Assembly: GCF_001995095.2 (NCBI RefSeq)
Contig: NZ_MTSD02000005.1
Coordinates: forward strand, 62,001 to 126,000
Length of the DNA: 64,000 bases
Direction of reading: 5' to 3'
Source of the DNA: Oceanospirillum linum
GTDB lineage: Bacteria; Pseudomonadota; Gammaproteobacteria; Pseudomonadales; Halomonadaceae
Both the position numbers and the translations under genes were made by a program. Numbering within the stretch: the first letter of the stretch is position 1; each line of letters begins with the position of its first letter. The notes under the pieces were generated by a model. The model did no database searches. It saw only the letters and a program-made list of their open reading frames with translations, and was not told the origin of the DNA. Positions 18,151 to 26,858 of the stretch are shown here, one piece after another.

Positions 18151-18873
18151 TTGCGTAGTGTGGAAAAGCGGGCTTTGTATTTAAGAATACGGGATTACCT
18201 TGCAGCAGATATTGCTGCGGGAAAATGGGCTGAGAATGAGAAGCTACCTTCTGAGCGGCAGCTGTCTGAGCAGTTTAATACAACCCGGGTTACCGCGCGC
18301 CAGGCCCTGACTCAGCTTGAGGCTGAAGGGTTGATTTTCCGCTCTAACCGCCGGGGTTGGTTTGTGACGCCACCACGCATTAACTATGACCCAAGCCGTG
18401 ATATGGGCTTTGTGCGCTATGTCGAAGACCAGGGGTTTAGCGCACGTACCCAGACCCTGGAGAAAAAACTGATAGAGCTGCCGGATCATATCGCCGATGA
18501 AGTTGGGCTTGACCGTGGAACCCCTGTTTATGAAATTTTGCGCCGCCGATACATCAATGATCGCCCCTGTCTTATTGAAAAAATATTTCTTAACCCCAAA
18601 CACTGCCCCGGTGTTCTGCAGCACTCTCTGGATCGTTCGTTATGGAGCCTTCTGAAGGCTGAATATGATCTGGTGCCTGTGGAGCGTCATCTGGAGATTT
18701 ACCCTCAAACACTTGAACAGCCTATTGCTGAGGCTCTGGATGCTAATACTGGTACGTCGGGGCTTTACATTCGGCGCATTTGCCGTGACCAGAACGGGGA
18801 TTTTCTGGAGTTAGATGAAGAGTTTTGGTTGCATAACGCACTCAAAGTTGTTGTTAGTGTGATGCCGGACTGA
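18151..18873 (+). CDS. phnR: GntR/UTRA family regulator of phosphonate use (PhnR-like)
   Basis: A 240-aa regulator. The winged helix (KLPSERQLSEQFNTTRVTARQALTQLEAEG) sits at about residues 30-62 and a UTRA ligand domain fills the rest. The TTG at 18151 has AAGGG 8 bases upstream; ATG 18088 is an alternative that adds 21 residues but lacks a ribosome site. It heads a full 2-aminoethylphosphonate cluster, and three copies of one palindrome lie before the following units, so it is the likely repressor or activator responding to aminoethylphosphonate or a product. Its own promoter shows no such palindrome. Confidence 0.85.
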   Translation: MRSVEKRALYLRIRDYLAADIAAGKWAENEKLPSERQLSEQFNTTRVTARQALTQLEAEGLIFRSNRRGWFVTPPRINYDPSRDMGFVRYVEDQGFSARTQTLEKKLIELPDHIADEVGLDRGTPVYEILRRRYINDRPCLIEKIFLNPKHCPGVLQHSLDRSLWSLLKAEYDLVPVERHLEIYPQTLEQPIAEALDANTGTSGLYIRRICRDQNGDFLELDEEFWLHNALKVVVSVMPD

Positions 18874-18978
18874 TTATCCGGTCATTTTTTGTCTTCTCTG
18901 AGCTACCCGGCCTGCTATAACGATTGCTTCCTTCGCTGTCTTTTTTTCGTCACTGATTTGTCATACTTGTCGCTTATT

Positions 18979-18996
18979 ATCTGGTATATACCAGAT
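18979..18996. promoter_or_regulatory. PhnR operator 1 (before the FAD oxidoreductase)
   Basis: ATCTGGTATATACCAGAT is a perfect 18-bp palindrome, 77 bp before the oxidoreductase start. The same core lies before phnS and, with one change, before phnW. GntR-type factors bind sites of this size. Confidence 0.85.
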
Positions 18997-19072
18997 GTTG
19001 ATCGAATGAGTCTGTGTACAGGAAACAGCCTGAGGACAGATCGTCTGCAACCGATCCGAGGAGAGGCATTAA

Positions 19073-20350
19073 GTGCCGAAAAAACGTCATATTCTTATTA
19101 TTGGTGGCGGCATACTGGGGTGTAGTGCTGCATTCGCTCTCAGTCAACGGACTCACTGTAAAGTGACTCTGTTGGAGGCTAATACATTGGCTGCAGCGAC
19201 AACCAGTTCTGCGGCAGCTTTGTTAACCCGTGCCCGCCACAAGCCTGTTATCGCTGATTTAGTGAGAGAGACTTTTACTGCCATGGCTCAGCTGAATACC
19301 TTGCTGGATCAACCTCTGCCTTATAAAAAAGTAGGTAGCCTGCACATCGCCTGCAGTAGGGAGTCAAGTAATCAGCTGGATATGATGGCGATGCTAGCTG
19401 CTGAACAGCAGCTGCCGGTCCATAATTTGTCGATGGCAGAGGTCCGGCAAAAGTCACCCTGGCTCTCTCCGCCAGATGGCGCACGGGCTCTGTTTATGCC
19501 TGAGGATGGCTTTATCGATCCTTACCAGTTAGCCATGGCTTATCGACAGGGGGCTGCGGCATGTGCCCGTCAGTCTGGTGCAGAGTTACGCATTTTGCAG
19601 AATACACGGGTTGAAAAAATAACATTTGAGCCCGCAAGTGCTCATCCGGCCTGTGTGACAGGTGTAAAGCTGGCAGATGGCCAGTTAATCGATGCGGATA
19701 TTGTGATTGATGCTGCCGGGCCATGGTCAACACTTTTGGCGAACGCGGTCGGTGTGGATCTTGCTATGGCTCCTGTACGCAGCCATTACTGGATTACCGG
19801 TAAGCTGAGCTCTGTACCACCTGATTCACCCATGGTGATTCTTCCTGATGCCAGGGCCTATGCCCGTCCTGAGGTAGGCCATCTACTGTTTGGTTTGCGG
19901 GATTATCAGCCTGTTTATATGAGCCCAGAGCAATTGCCCAATGAACTGTCCGGGTTCTGCTTTGGTCATGATCCAGAGGGTTGGCAGGCTCTGGAAGACG
20001 GGTATGAGGATCTGGCGGGCTTTTTCCCCGAAATTGATCGTGTACCTGTTGAACATTACATCTCAGGAATCTCCAGCTACACCCCTGATGGTAGTCCGCT
20101 TGCAGGCTTCCTAACGGATGATAAGGGCAAAATAAAACTGGAAGGTTTTATAGCTCTGACTGGCTGCTCCGGAGGCGGTATCGGTATGTCCGGTGGCCTT
20201 GGGCGACTGGCTGCAGAGTTAGCGTTAGACGAGCCTCTTTTTACTGATCTTAAACCTCTGGCGTTGAATCGCTTCGGTAGTGTAGATCCTTTAAGTGACG
20301 ATTTTCAGCGTCGGTGTGCATTGGCCCGTATGGCTAAGCGCAGTGGATAA
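19073..20350 (+). CDS. FAD-dependent amine oxidoreductase (DadA-like) of the phosphonate cluster
   Basis: A 425-aa flavoenzyme of the glycine/D-amino-acid oxidase group. The dinucleotide fold ILIIGGGILGCSAAFALS starts at about residue 7; later blocks VIDAAGPWSTLLAN and SGISSYTPDGSPLAG, and a final GCSGGGIGMSGGLG, fit FAD binding. GTG 19073 has GAGGAGAGG just upstream. Its site within the aminoethylphosphonate regulon suggests it oxidises aminoethylphosphonate or its N-methyl form to phosphonoacetaldehyde, as reported for the PbfC/PbfD oxidases; that assignment is inference. It is preceded by its own PhnR palindrome. Confidence 0.85.
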   Translation: MPKKRHILIIGGGILGCSAAFALSQRTHCKVTLLEANTLAAATTSSAAALLTRARHKPVIADLVRETFTAMAQLNTLLDQPLPYKKVGSLHIACSRESSNQLDMMAMLAAEQQLPVHNLSMAEVRQKSPWLSPPDGARALFMPEDGFIDPYQLAMAYRQGAAACARQSGAELRILQNTRVEKITFEPASAHPACVTGVKLADGQLIDADIVIDAAGPWSTLLANAVGVDLAMAPVRSHYWITGKLSSVPPDSPMVILPDARAYARPEVGHLLFGLRDYQPVYMSPEQLPNELSGFCFGHDPEGWQALEDGYEDLAGFFPEIDRVPVEHYISGISSYTPDGSPLAGFLTDDKGKIKLEGFIALTGCSGGGIGMSGGLGRLAAELALDEPLFTDLKPLALNRFGSVDPLSDDFQRRCALARMAKRSG

Positions 20351-20449
20351 GCGCGGCTGAAAAACTATATGGCCGGTACTGCATCCTGAAACTTTTTTTG
20401 TAATTTTCATCTGCCGTTAATGGAATTGAAATATTGAGTTGTTACTTTC

Positions 20450-20461
20450 TGGTATATACCA
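20450..20461. promoter_or_regulatory. PhnR operator 2 (before phnS)
   Basis: TGGTATATACCA is a perfect 12-bp palindrome, 50 bp before the phnS start, identical in core to operator 1. TTACT on the left and AGTAA on the right extend the symmetry with an offset. Confidence 0.8.
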
Positions 20462-20511
20462 AGTAAAAGAAAAAATTGATCAGTGATTTAAGCAACTTCA
20501 AGGAAAAAACA

Positions 20512-21543
20512 ATGTATCTGACTCAACCGATAAAAAAGATCACCCTGGGCCTGGCTGGAGCCATCGCTCTTATGGCCGGTAGCGCACAGGCGAATACTGA
20601 ACTTAAAGTCTATACCGCACTGGAGACAGAGCAGCTGCGTCCATATGCCAAAGCGTTCAATGCACAGTACCCTGATATCAGTATCAAATGGGTGCGGGAC
20701 TCCACAGGTATTGTGACCGCGAAGCTGCTGGCTGAGAAAAACAACCCTCAGGCGGATGTGATCTGGGGATTGGCGGCAACCAGTCTGCTGGTACTGAAAG
20801 AGCAGGATATGCTGGAGCCATACGCACCGAAGGGGCTGGCAAAGCTGTCACCTAAGTTCCGTGATAAAGCGGCCACGCCTTCCTGGGTCGGTATGGATGC
20901 CTGGATGGCCTCTCTGTGCTTTAACACCATTGAGGCTGAAAAACTGGGATTGCCAAAACCAACCCGTTGGGAAGATCTGACTAAACCTGTCTATAAAGGT
21001 CATGTGGTTATGCCGAACCCGGCATCATCTGGTACCGGTTTCCTGGATGTTTCCTCCTGGTTGCAACTGTTCGGTGAAGACAAGGGCTGGGACTACATGG
21101 ACCGCCTGCATAATAACATCGCCCGTTACACTCATTCTGGCTCCAAACCCTGCAAACTGGCTGCCGCTGGTGAAGCCCCAATCGGCATCTCCTTCGCTTA
21201 CAAAGGTGCCAGCCTGAAGAAGAAAGGTGCTCCACTGGATGTGATCTACCCACAGGAAGGTCTGGGCTGGGATATGGAAGCTGCAAGTATCGTTAAAGGT
21301 ACTAAGAACCTGGATGCCGCCCGGAAGCTGATGGATTTTGCTGTCAGTAAAGAAGCCAACAAGTTGTACAACAAGAGCTTTGCGGTAGTGGCTTATCCGG
21401 GCATTGCTCAGCAGATTCCTTACTTCCCATCGGATGCTGAGAGCCTGATGATGAATAATGATTTCGAATGGTCTGCCAGCAACCGTAAGCAGATTCTGAG
21501 CAAATGGCAGAGTCGTTACGACAGCAAGAGTGATCCCAAGTAA
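20512..21543 (+). CDS. phnS: 2-aminoethylphosphonate ABC transporter, periplasmic binding protein
   Basis: A 343-aa extracellular solute-binding protein of the iron/putrescine-like class 2 fold. A signal peptide ends at AGSAQA-N near residue 27. The mature part runs ELKVYTALETEQLRPYAKAFNAQYPDI, as in aminoethylphosphonate-binding proteins. ATG 20512 has AAGGA 8 bases upstream; the frame opens earlier at 20476 without one. It feeds the PhnT/PhnV complex. A stem-loop follows the gene, which often raises the level of binding-protein mRNA relative to the other subunits. Confidence 0.93.
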   Translation: MYLTQPIKKITLGLAGAIALMAGSAQANTELKVYTALETEQLRPYAKAFNAQYPDISIKWVRDSTGIVTAKLLAEKNNPQADVIWGLAATSLLVLKEQDMLEPYAPKGLAKLSPKFRDKAATPSWVGMDAWMASLCFNTIEAEKLGLPKPTRWEDLTKPVYKGHVVMPNPASSGTGFLDVSSWLQLFGEDKGWDYMDRLHNNIARYTHSGSKPCKLAAAGEAPIGISFAYKGASLKKKGAPLDVIYPQEGLGWDMEAASIVKGTKNLDAARKLMDFAVSKEANKLYNKSFAVVAYPGIAQQIPYFPSDAESLMMNNDFEWSASNRKQILSKWQSRYDSKSDPK

Positions 21544-21560
21544 ACGTATCTTCTTCGGGG

Positions 21561-21582
21561 GTGTGTCATCTGACTGACACAC
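21561..21582 (+). terminator. Intercistronic stem-loop between phnS and phnT
   Basis: GTGTGTCA and TGACACAC form a perfect 8-bp stem around TCTGAC, followed by TTTCCCC, with outer GGGG/CCCC able to extend it. It may act as a partial terminator or protect the phnS message. Confidence 0.6.
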
Positions 21583-21699
21583 TTTCCCCTGAGACTGATG
21601 CCGGATGCCATAACTTTTTCATCAAACTGACTTTTATTCGATTTTATGCTGCAGCCAAACGCATCAGGCTGTAGTGATTACCGCGACCCGGAGACGCTT

Positions 21700-22896
21700 A
21701 TGATGGCGCAACCTCAACAACCGATCACTTCTGCTTGTACCCCATCAGCTAAGCGAAGTCATGCCCCTTATCTTCAGGTGAATAAACTCTGGAAACACTA
21801 CGGTAACTTTGCCGCCCTGAAAGAGGTGTCACTGGAGATCGAAGAAGGCGAATTTGTCTGTTTTCTGGGGCCTTCCGGTTGTGGTAAAACCACGCTTTTA
21901 CGGGCGATTGCTGGCCTGGACCCTCAGAGCCGGGGAGAGATTGTGCAGGGTGGTCAGACTATCTCACGCCTGCCACCGGAACAGCGTGATTTCGGTATTG
22001 TTTTTCAGTCCTACGCTCTGTTCCCGAATCTGACCGTTACTCAGAATATTGCTTATGGTCTGCGCAGTCTTAAAAAAAGCCGTCAGGAGGTTGCGCAGAA
22101 AGTAAATGAACTACTGGAAACCATCGGCCTGCCGGATATGGCCCATAAATATCCTGCTCAGCTTTCCGGTGGTCAGCAGCAGCGTATCGCTCTGGCTCGT
22201 GCCCTGGCGACTGAGCCAAGCCTGCTGTTACTTGACGAACCTCTTTCTGCGCTGGATGCCCGGGTGCGCCTGCATCTGCGTCAGGAGATCCGCAGCCTGC
22301 AGCGTAAGCTGGGTATCACCACGATTATGGTGACACACGATCAGGATGAAGCTCTGGCTATGGCTGACCGTATTGTGGTGATGAACCACGGCATTATTGA
22401 GCAGGTGGGGACACCGGAACAGGTTTATCGCCGCCCGGTTAATGCTTTCGTAGCGAACTTTGTGGGTACTATGAACTTGTTGCCGGTTAAAGCAGCTAAT
22501 CAGCAGCAAGTGAGAGTTCAGAGTCGCCTGATTAACTCCAGAAGCTATAAATCAAAGCAAATGGATGCCGCCTGGCTGGCATTTCGTCCAGAGGTTGCTG
22601 AGATTAAACCTGTGGGTTTGCATCTTGATGGCAATCGTTATGAGGGCTTCAGCGGTACAGTACTGCATACCGAGTTTATGGGGAATTTTTTACGTATTGA
22701 GGTAAGTCTGCCGGAATTTCAGCAGAGTGTTCAGGTCGATGTTAGCAGTCAGCATACTGACCTGACCTTGTGTGCTCCGGGATATCAGGTTTGCGTATCC
22801 GTGCCTGTGGATGAGCTACAGGTGTTTGAACGCTATAACAACTCTGCAGCCACTGGCGCTATCCTTTCTGGTAAAAATGAAGAGGTAGCAGCATGA
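21700..22896 (+). CDS. phnT: 2-aminoethylphosphonate ABC transporter, ATP-binding protein
   Basis: A 398-aa ATPase of the spermidine/iron/phosphonate importer group. Walker A GPSGCGKTT lies near residue 57, the Q-loop in FQSYALFPNLTV, the signature LSGGQQQRIALARAL near 155, Walker B LLLLDEPLSALDA near 175 and the switch His in VTHDQDEAL. The C-terminal 120 residues form a TOBE-like regulatory domain. ATG 21700 (Met-Met) has GGAG 7-10 bases upstream. The gene ends by overlapping phnV by 4 bp. Confidence 0.93.
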   Translation: MMAQPQQPITSACTPSAKRSHAPYLQVNKLWKHYGNFAALKEVSLEIEEGEFVCFLGPSGCGKTTLLRAIAGLDPQSRGEIVQGGQTISRLPPEQRDFGIVFQSYALFPNLTVTQNIAYGLRSLKKSRQEVAQKVNELLETIGLPDMAHKYPAQLSGGQQQRIALARALATEPSLLLLDEPLSALDARVRLHLRQEIRSLQRKLGITTIMVTHDQDEALAMADRIVVMNHGIIEQVGTPEQVYRRPVNAFVANFVGTMNLLPVKAANQQQVRVQSRLINSRSYKSKQMDAAWLAFRPEVAEIKPVGLHLDGNRYEGFSGTVLHTEFMGNFLRIEVSLPEFQQSVQVDVSSQHTDLTLCAPGYQVCVSVPVDELQVFERYNNSAATGAILSGKNEEVAA

Positions 22897-24626
22897 GTGG
22901 TGTTGCAGCCGACGGGCTTCAGGTCTCCGGAGGCGCTCAGGAGCGGGGTACGGTTAAAGCCGATAAAGTACGCCTGAGCCGTCAGGATTATCTTCAGCGT
23001 GGCGCTGTTTTGTTAGCGGTGTTTTTCCTGCTGGTGGCTTTGGTATTACCCCTTGGCACCATGCTGATCAAGAGCCTGCAGAATACTGAGGGTGAATTTG
23101 TCGGGCTGGCAAATTTTATTGGTTATATCCGTAATCCTGCACTGTTTCAGTCAGTGCTTAACTCTCTGCAGATCGCGCTGATCTCTACCTGTGTGGTGTT
23201 GTCGCTGGCATTTCTTTTTGCCTATGGATTGACCAGAACCTGTATGCCGGGTAAGAAAACACTGCGTGCGCTGACGCTGTTGCCGCTGTTTGCGCCGTCA
23301 TTGTTGCCAGCGATTAGTCTTATTTATTTATTGGGTAATCAGGGGATTTTTAAAGAGATTCTTATGGGGGCTTCGGTTTATGGCCCGATCGGTATCGTCG
23401 CGGGCATGTGCTTCTGGGTGTTTCCCCATGTACTGATGATTATGATTACCGCACTGTCTAACTCCGATGCTCGTCTGTATGAAGCGGCTCAGGTGATGAA
23501 AGCGTCACCTGTTCGTACCTTTTTTACCGTAACTCTGCCATCGGCGAAATACGGCCTGATCAGTGCCGGTTTTGTCGCCTTTACCCTGGTGATTACAGAT
23601 TTTGGTGTTCCCAAGGTGATTGGTGGCGATTTTAAGGTATTGGCAACGGATATTTACAAGCAGGTAGTGGGACAACAGAACTTTCAAATGGGAGCTGTGG
23701 TATCGGTGATTTTACTGTTGCCCGCCGTGTTTTCTTTTGCCGCAGACCGCCTGGTACAGAAAAAACAGGTTGCGATGCTCTCAGCTCGTGCAGTGCCTTA
23801 TGTACCGAAGCCCAATCCGGTAAAAGACAATATTTTCCTTGGGATATGTCTGCTGGTCGTATCCGCCATTCTGTTGGTGATCGGTATGGCTGCCTATGCT
23901 TCTTTTGTCAGCTTTTGGCCCTACAACATGGAATTGAGTCTGCAGCACTACGATTTTGAGTCTGTTGGTTCCAGCTGGGGTTACTACTTTAATTCACTGG
24001 AGATGGCCGCCTGGGTTGCTGTTATCGGGACCTGTATCGTGTTTCTTAATGCCTACCTGGTGGAGAAGGGCCGTGCCTTTGAACCGGTGCGTAACCTGCT
24101 GCATCTGATGGCGATGATTCCGATGGCGGTGCCGGGTATGGTATTAGGTCTGGCATATATTTTCTTCTTTAACCAGCCGGATAACCCACTTAATTTTATC
24201 TATGCAACGATGGCGATTTTGGTACTGAACAGTGTGGTGCATTTTTATACGGTCTGTCATTTAACCTCGGTAACGGCGCTGAAGCAGATTGATGGTGAGT
24301 TTGAATCAGTATCCGCATCTTTGAAAATTCCCTTTTACGTCACCTTCTGGCGGGTCACGCTGCCGGTTTCTCTGCCAGCGGTACTGGAGATCTCGGTTTA
24401 CCTGTTTGTAAATGCCATGACCACGGTATCAGCGGTGGTTTTTATCTACTCCAGCGACACCATGCTGGCTTCGATCTCGGTTCTGAATATGGATGAAGCG
24501 GGTAATACTGCCTCGGCTGCTGGTATGGGGATAATGATTCTGCTGACCTGCCTGGCAGTGAAGGGGCTGCATTGGTTACTGTCGCAACAGGTTCTTGAGC
24601 TGACTCAGGGGTGGCGTAACCGTTAA
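22893..24626 (+). CDS. phnV: 2-aminoethylphosphonate ABC transporter, long permease (two permease modules)
   Basis: A 577-aa inner-membrane protein with two copies of the binding-protein-dependent permease module, each with about six helices and an EAA loop (EAAQVMKASPVRTFFTVTLP near 200 and ESVSASLKIPFYVTFWRVTLP near 475). It thus replaces separate PhnU and PhnV subunits and can form the channel on its own with two PhnT copies. The start ATG 22893 overlaps the phnT stop as ATGA, a sign of coupled translation. The family is known as the putative aminoethylphosphonate permease. Confidence 0.92.
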   Translation: MSGVAADGLQVSGGAQERGTVKADKVRLSRQDYLQRGAVLLAVFFLLVALVLPLGTMLIKSLQNTEGEFVGLANFIGYIRNPALFQSVLNSLQIALISTCVVLSLAFLFAYGLTRTCMPGKKTLRALTLLPLFAPSLLPAISLIYLLGNQGIFKEILMGASVYGPIGIVAGMCFWVFPHVLMIMITALSNSDARLYEAAQVMKASPVRTFFTVTLPSAKYGLISAGFVAFTLVITDFGVPKVIGGDFKVLATDIYKQVVGQQNFQMGAVVSVILLLPAVFSFAADRLVQKKQVAMLSARAVPYVPKPNPVKDNIFLGICLLVVSAILLVIGMAAYASFVSFWPYNMELSLQHYDFESVGSSWGYYFNSLEMAAWVAVIGTCIVFLNAYLVEKGRAFEPVRNLLHLMAMIPMAVPGMVLGLAYIFFFNQPDNPLNFIYATMAILVLNSVVHFYTVCHLTSVTALKQIDGEFESVSASLKIPFYVTFWRVTLPVSLPAVLEISVYLFVNAMTTVSAVVFIYSSDTMLASISVLNMDEAGNTASAAGMGIMILLTCLAVKGLHWLLSQQVLELTQGWRNR

Positions 24627-24733
24627 GCCTGAGATAAAGACAATCCGTGTGTGCTTGCTGAGCTTCAGCAGGCAGTAATAACGATTCCGGTAAGGTGGGT
24701 TGAATTTTGTCCGCCTTATTTTTTCATTGCCAG

Positions 24734-24749
24734 ACTGGTATATGCCAGT
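24734..24749. promoter_or_regulatory. PhnR operator 3 (before phnW)
   Basis: ACTGGTATATGCCAGT is a 16-bp palindrome apart from one A/G pair, 60 bp before the phnW start. The core differs from operators 1 and 2 by one base. Confidence 0.82.
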
Positions 24750-24809
24750 TTCGTGCGAGCGATAAATAATTGCTTAATATTTTGTGATTTGAATAAGCGA
24801 GTCTCTGAT

Positions 24810-25988
24810 ATGTCTGATTTTAATAGCCTGCCTTTGCAGGCAACTGGTAAGCCTCCTTATCTGCTGACGCCGGGGCCGATTACGACTACCGATACGGTTA
24901 AAGCTGCCATGCTACGTGACTGGGGCTCCTGGGATGGTGACTTCCGGCAGATGACCCGCCAACTGTGCGATCAGCTGCTGGACGTTGCTAATGCCAAAGA
25001 GAGCCATGTCTGTGTGCCGGTACAGGGCAGCGGGACTTTTGCTGTTGAGGCAACGCTGGGCACTCTGGTGCCGAAAGAGGGCAAGGTGCTGATATTGATG
25101 AATGGCGCTTACGGTAAGCGCTTAGTTCAGACGCTGGACTATCTGGGCCGTGACTACGTCACGCTGGATAAGGGTGACTATTTGCCCCCTATGCCGGATG
25201 AGGTGGAAAGTATCCTCAGGGCCGATGCCGAGATCACCCATGTAGCTGTGATTCACTGTGAAACCAGTTCCGGTATTCTCAACCCGGTGCCTGAAATTGC
25301 AGAGGTCGTTGTTCGACTGGGACGCCGTCTGATTATTGATTCCATGAGTGCCTTTGGTGCGATTCCGGTGGATGCGCAACGTCTGCCGTTTGATGCCCTG
25401 ATCTCCTCCGCTAACAAATGTTTTGAAGGTGTACCGGGATTTGGTTTCAGTCTGATCCGTCGTTCTGCACTGGAGCAAAGCAAAGGTAATGCGCACTCAC
25501 TGAGTCTGGATCTGTATGAGCAGTGGGCTTATCTGGAGAAAACCGGTCAGTGGCGTTTCACTCCACCAACCCATGTGGTGGCTGCTTTCCTGCAGGCGAT
25601 GAAAGAACACGCTGAAGAGGGTGGGGTTGCCGGTCGTTTGGCCCGTTACAGTCGTAACCAGCTGCGTCTGGTAGCCGGTATGAAGGCTCTGGGTTTTCGT
25701 ACTCTGCTGAATGAGAAATGGTTGTCACCAATCATTGTAACCTTCCTGTCGCCGCAACATGACAACTTTGATTTCAATACCTTCTATGACCGTATCAAAG
25801 CGAAGGGGTTTGTGATCTATCCCGGCAAACTGACTGTGGTGGACAGCTTCCGCCTGGGCTGTATCGGGCAGCTGTATGACGAACAGATCGATCAGGTACT
25901 GGTTGCTATTAAAGCGGTACTGGCAGAGATGCAGATCGAGAGCGGTCACGCGGAACTACCGGAAGAAAATGCCGTTACGGCGGCTTAA
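24810..25988 (+). CDS. phnW: 2-aminoethylphosphonate--pyruvate transaminase
   Basis: PhnW moves the amino group of 2-aminoethylphosphonate to pyruvate, giving phosphonoacetaldehyde and alanine; it uses PLP. The protein is 392 aa. It begins with the family's [15 protein letters not shown], has [17 protein letters not shown] near residue 75, and the PLP-binding Lys in [17 protein letters not shown] near 200. [15 protein letters not shown] holds the conserved Asp that contacts the ring. ATG 24810 gives the normal N-terminus; the frame opens at 24651, across the operator, and was rejected. phnX follows after 42 bp. Confidence 0.96.
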   Translation: MSDFNSLPLQATGKPPYLLTPGPITTTDTVKAAMLRDWGSWDGDFRQMTRQLCDQLLDVANAKESHVCVPVQGSGTFAVEATLGTLVPKEGKVLILMNGAYGKRLVQTLDYLGRDYVTLDKGDYLPPMPDEVESILRADAEITHVAVIHCETSSGILNPVPEIAEVVVRLGRRLIIDSMSAFGAIPVDAQRLPFDALISSANKCFEGVPGFGFSLIRRSALEQSKGNAHSLSLDLYEQWAYLEKTGQWRFTPPTHVVAAFLQAMKEHAEEGGVAGRLARYSRNQLRLVAGMKALGFRTLLNEKWLSPIIVTFLSPQHDNFDFNTFYDRIKAKGFVIYPGKLTVVDSFRLGCIGQLYDEQIDQVLVAIKAVLAEMQIESGHAELPEENAVTAA

Positions 25989-26030
25989 TTTTTATCGTTG
26001 AATGACCACGTTTTAGTTAAGGATTTTTAT

Positions 26031-26858
26031 ATGTATCAGTTTACCCGTCGTTATATGGGGCCCCTGCAGGCTGTGATTATGGACTGGGCTGGCACCACGG
26101 TGGATTTTGGTTCCATGGCACCGATTCACGCGTTTTGCCGTTTGTTTGAACAGAACAAAACACCGATCACCGTTGCTGAGGCCCGGGCCCCTATGGGGGC
26201 AGAAAAGCGTGAGCATATCCGTCAGCTATGTGAGATGCCCCGTGTACGTGAAGCCTGGTTTACAGCCCACGGTGCCGAGCCAACCACTGCTGATATCGAC
26301 CGCATGTACGAAGAGTTTGTCCCGCTGCAGATTGCTGCGATTGCTCAGTGTGGTCAGCTGATTCCGGGTCTTAAGGAGACGTTAGCCTGGTGTCGTGAGC
26401 AGGAGATCGCTATCGGTGCTAATACCGGTTACGCCGAGCGCATGATCGAAGGCCTGCTGGCTTCTGCCTCAGAGCAGGGCTACAAGCCGGACAGTAATGT
26501 CTGCGCGACTGATGTACCAAAAGGCCGCCCATATCCGCACATGGCACTGAAAAATGCTATTGAGCTGGAGGTTAGCGACGTGGCTGCCTGCGTTAAAATT
26601 GACGATACTCTGACCGGTATCGATGAAGGTTTGTCTGCCGGTATGTGGACCATCGGCGTGGCGGTCAGCGGTAACGAAGTGGGCCTGACCCTTGATGAGT
26701 GGCAGGCGCTGCCCGAAGAAGAGCAGCAGATACGTCGTCGTTCGGCCTATCAGCGCTTCTATCAGGCCGGTGCGCACTATGTTGTGGATTCTATCGCGGA
26801 TGCGGTGCCTTGCCTGATGGAGATTCAGGAGCGTCTGGCAGCAGGGGATGCCCCTTGA
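26031..26858 (+). CDS. phnX: Phosphonoacetaldehyde hydrolase
   Basis: PhnX cleaves the C-P bond of phosphonoacetaldehyde, releasing acetaldehyde and phosphate. The 275-aa protein is a HAD-fold enzyme: the nucleophile Asp is in VIMDWAGTTVD near residue 17, and the Schiff-base Lys in APMGAEKREHIRQL near 55. ANTGYAERMIEGLL and CATDVPKGRPYPHMAL give motifs II and III, and KIDDTLTGIDEGLSAGMW motif IV. ATG 26031 follows AAGGA. It is coupled to the next gene by a 4-base overlap. Confidence 0.96.
   Translation: MYQFTRRYMGPLQAVIMDWAGTTVDFGSMAPIHAFCRLFEQNKTPITVAEARAPMGAEKREHIRQLCEMPRVREAWFTAHGAEPTTADIDRMYEEFVPLQIAAIAQCGQLIPGLKETLAWCREQEIAIGANTGYAERMIEGLLASASEQGYKPDSNVCATDVPKGRPYPHMALKNAIELEVSDVAACVKIDDTLTGIDEGLSAGMWTIGVAVSGNEVGLTLDEWQALPEEEQQIRRRSAYQRFYQAGAHYVVDSIADAVPCLMEIQERLAAGDAP

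Noticed and set aside
24651-24809. N-terminal extension of phnW
   Set aside because: It would read through the PhnR operator; the family N-terminus starts at 24810.
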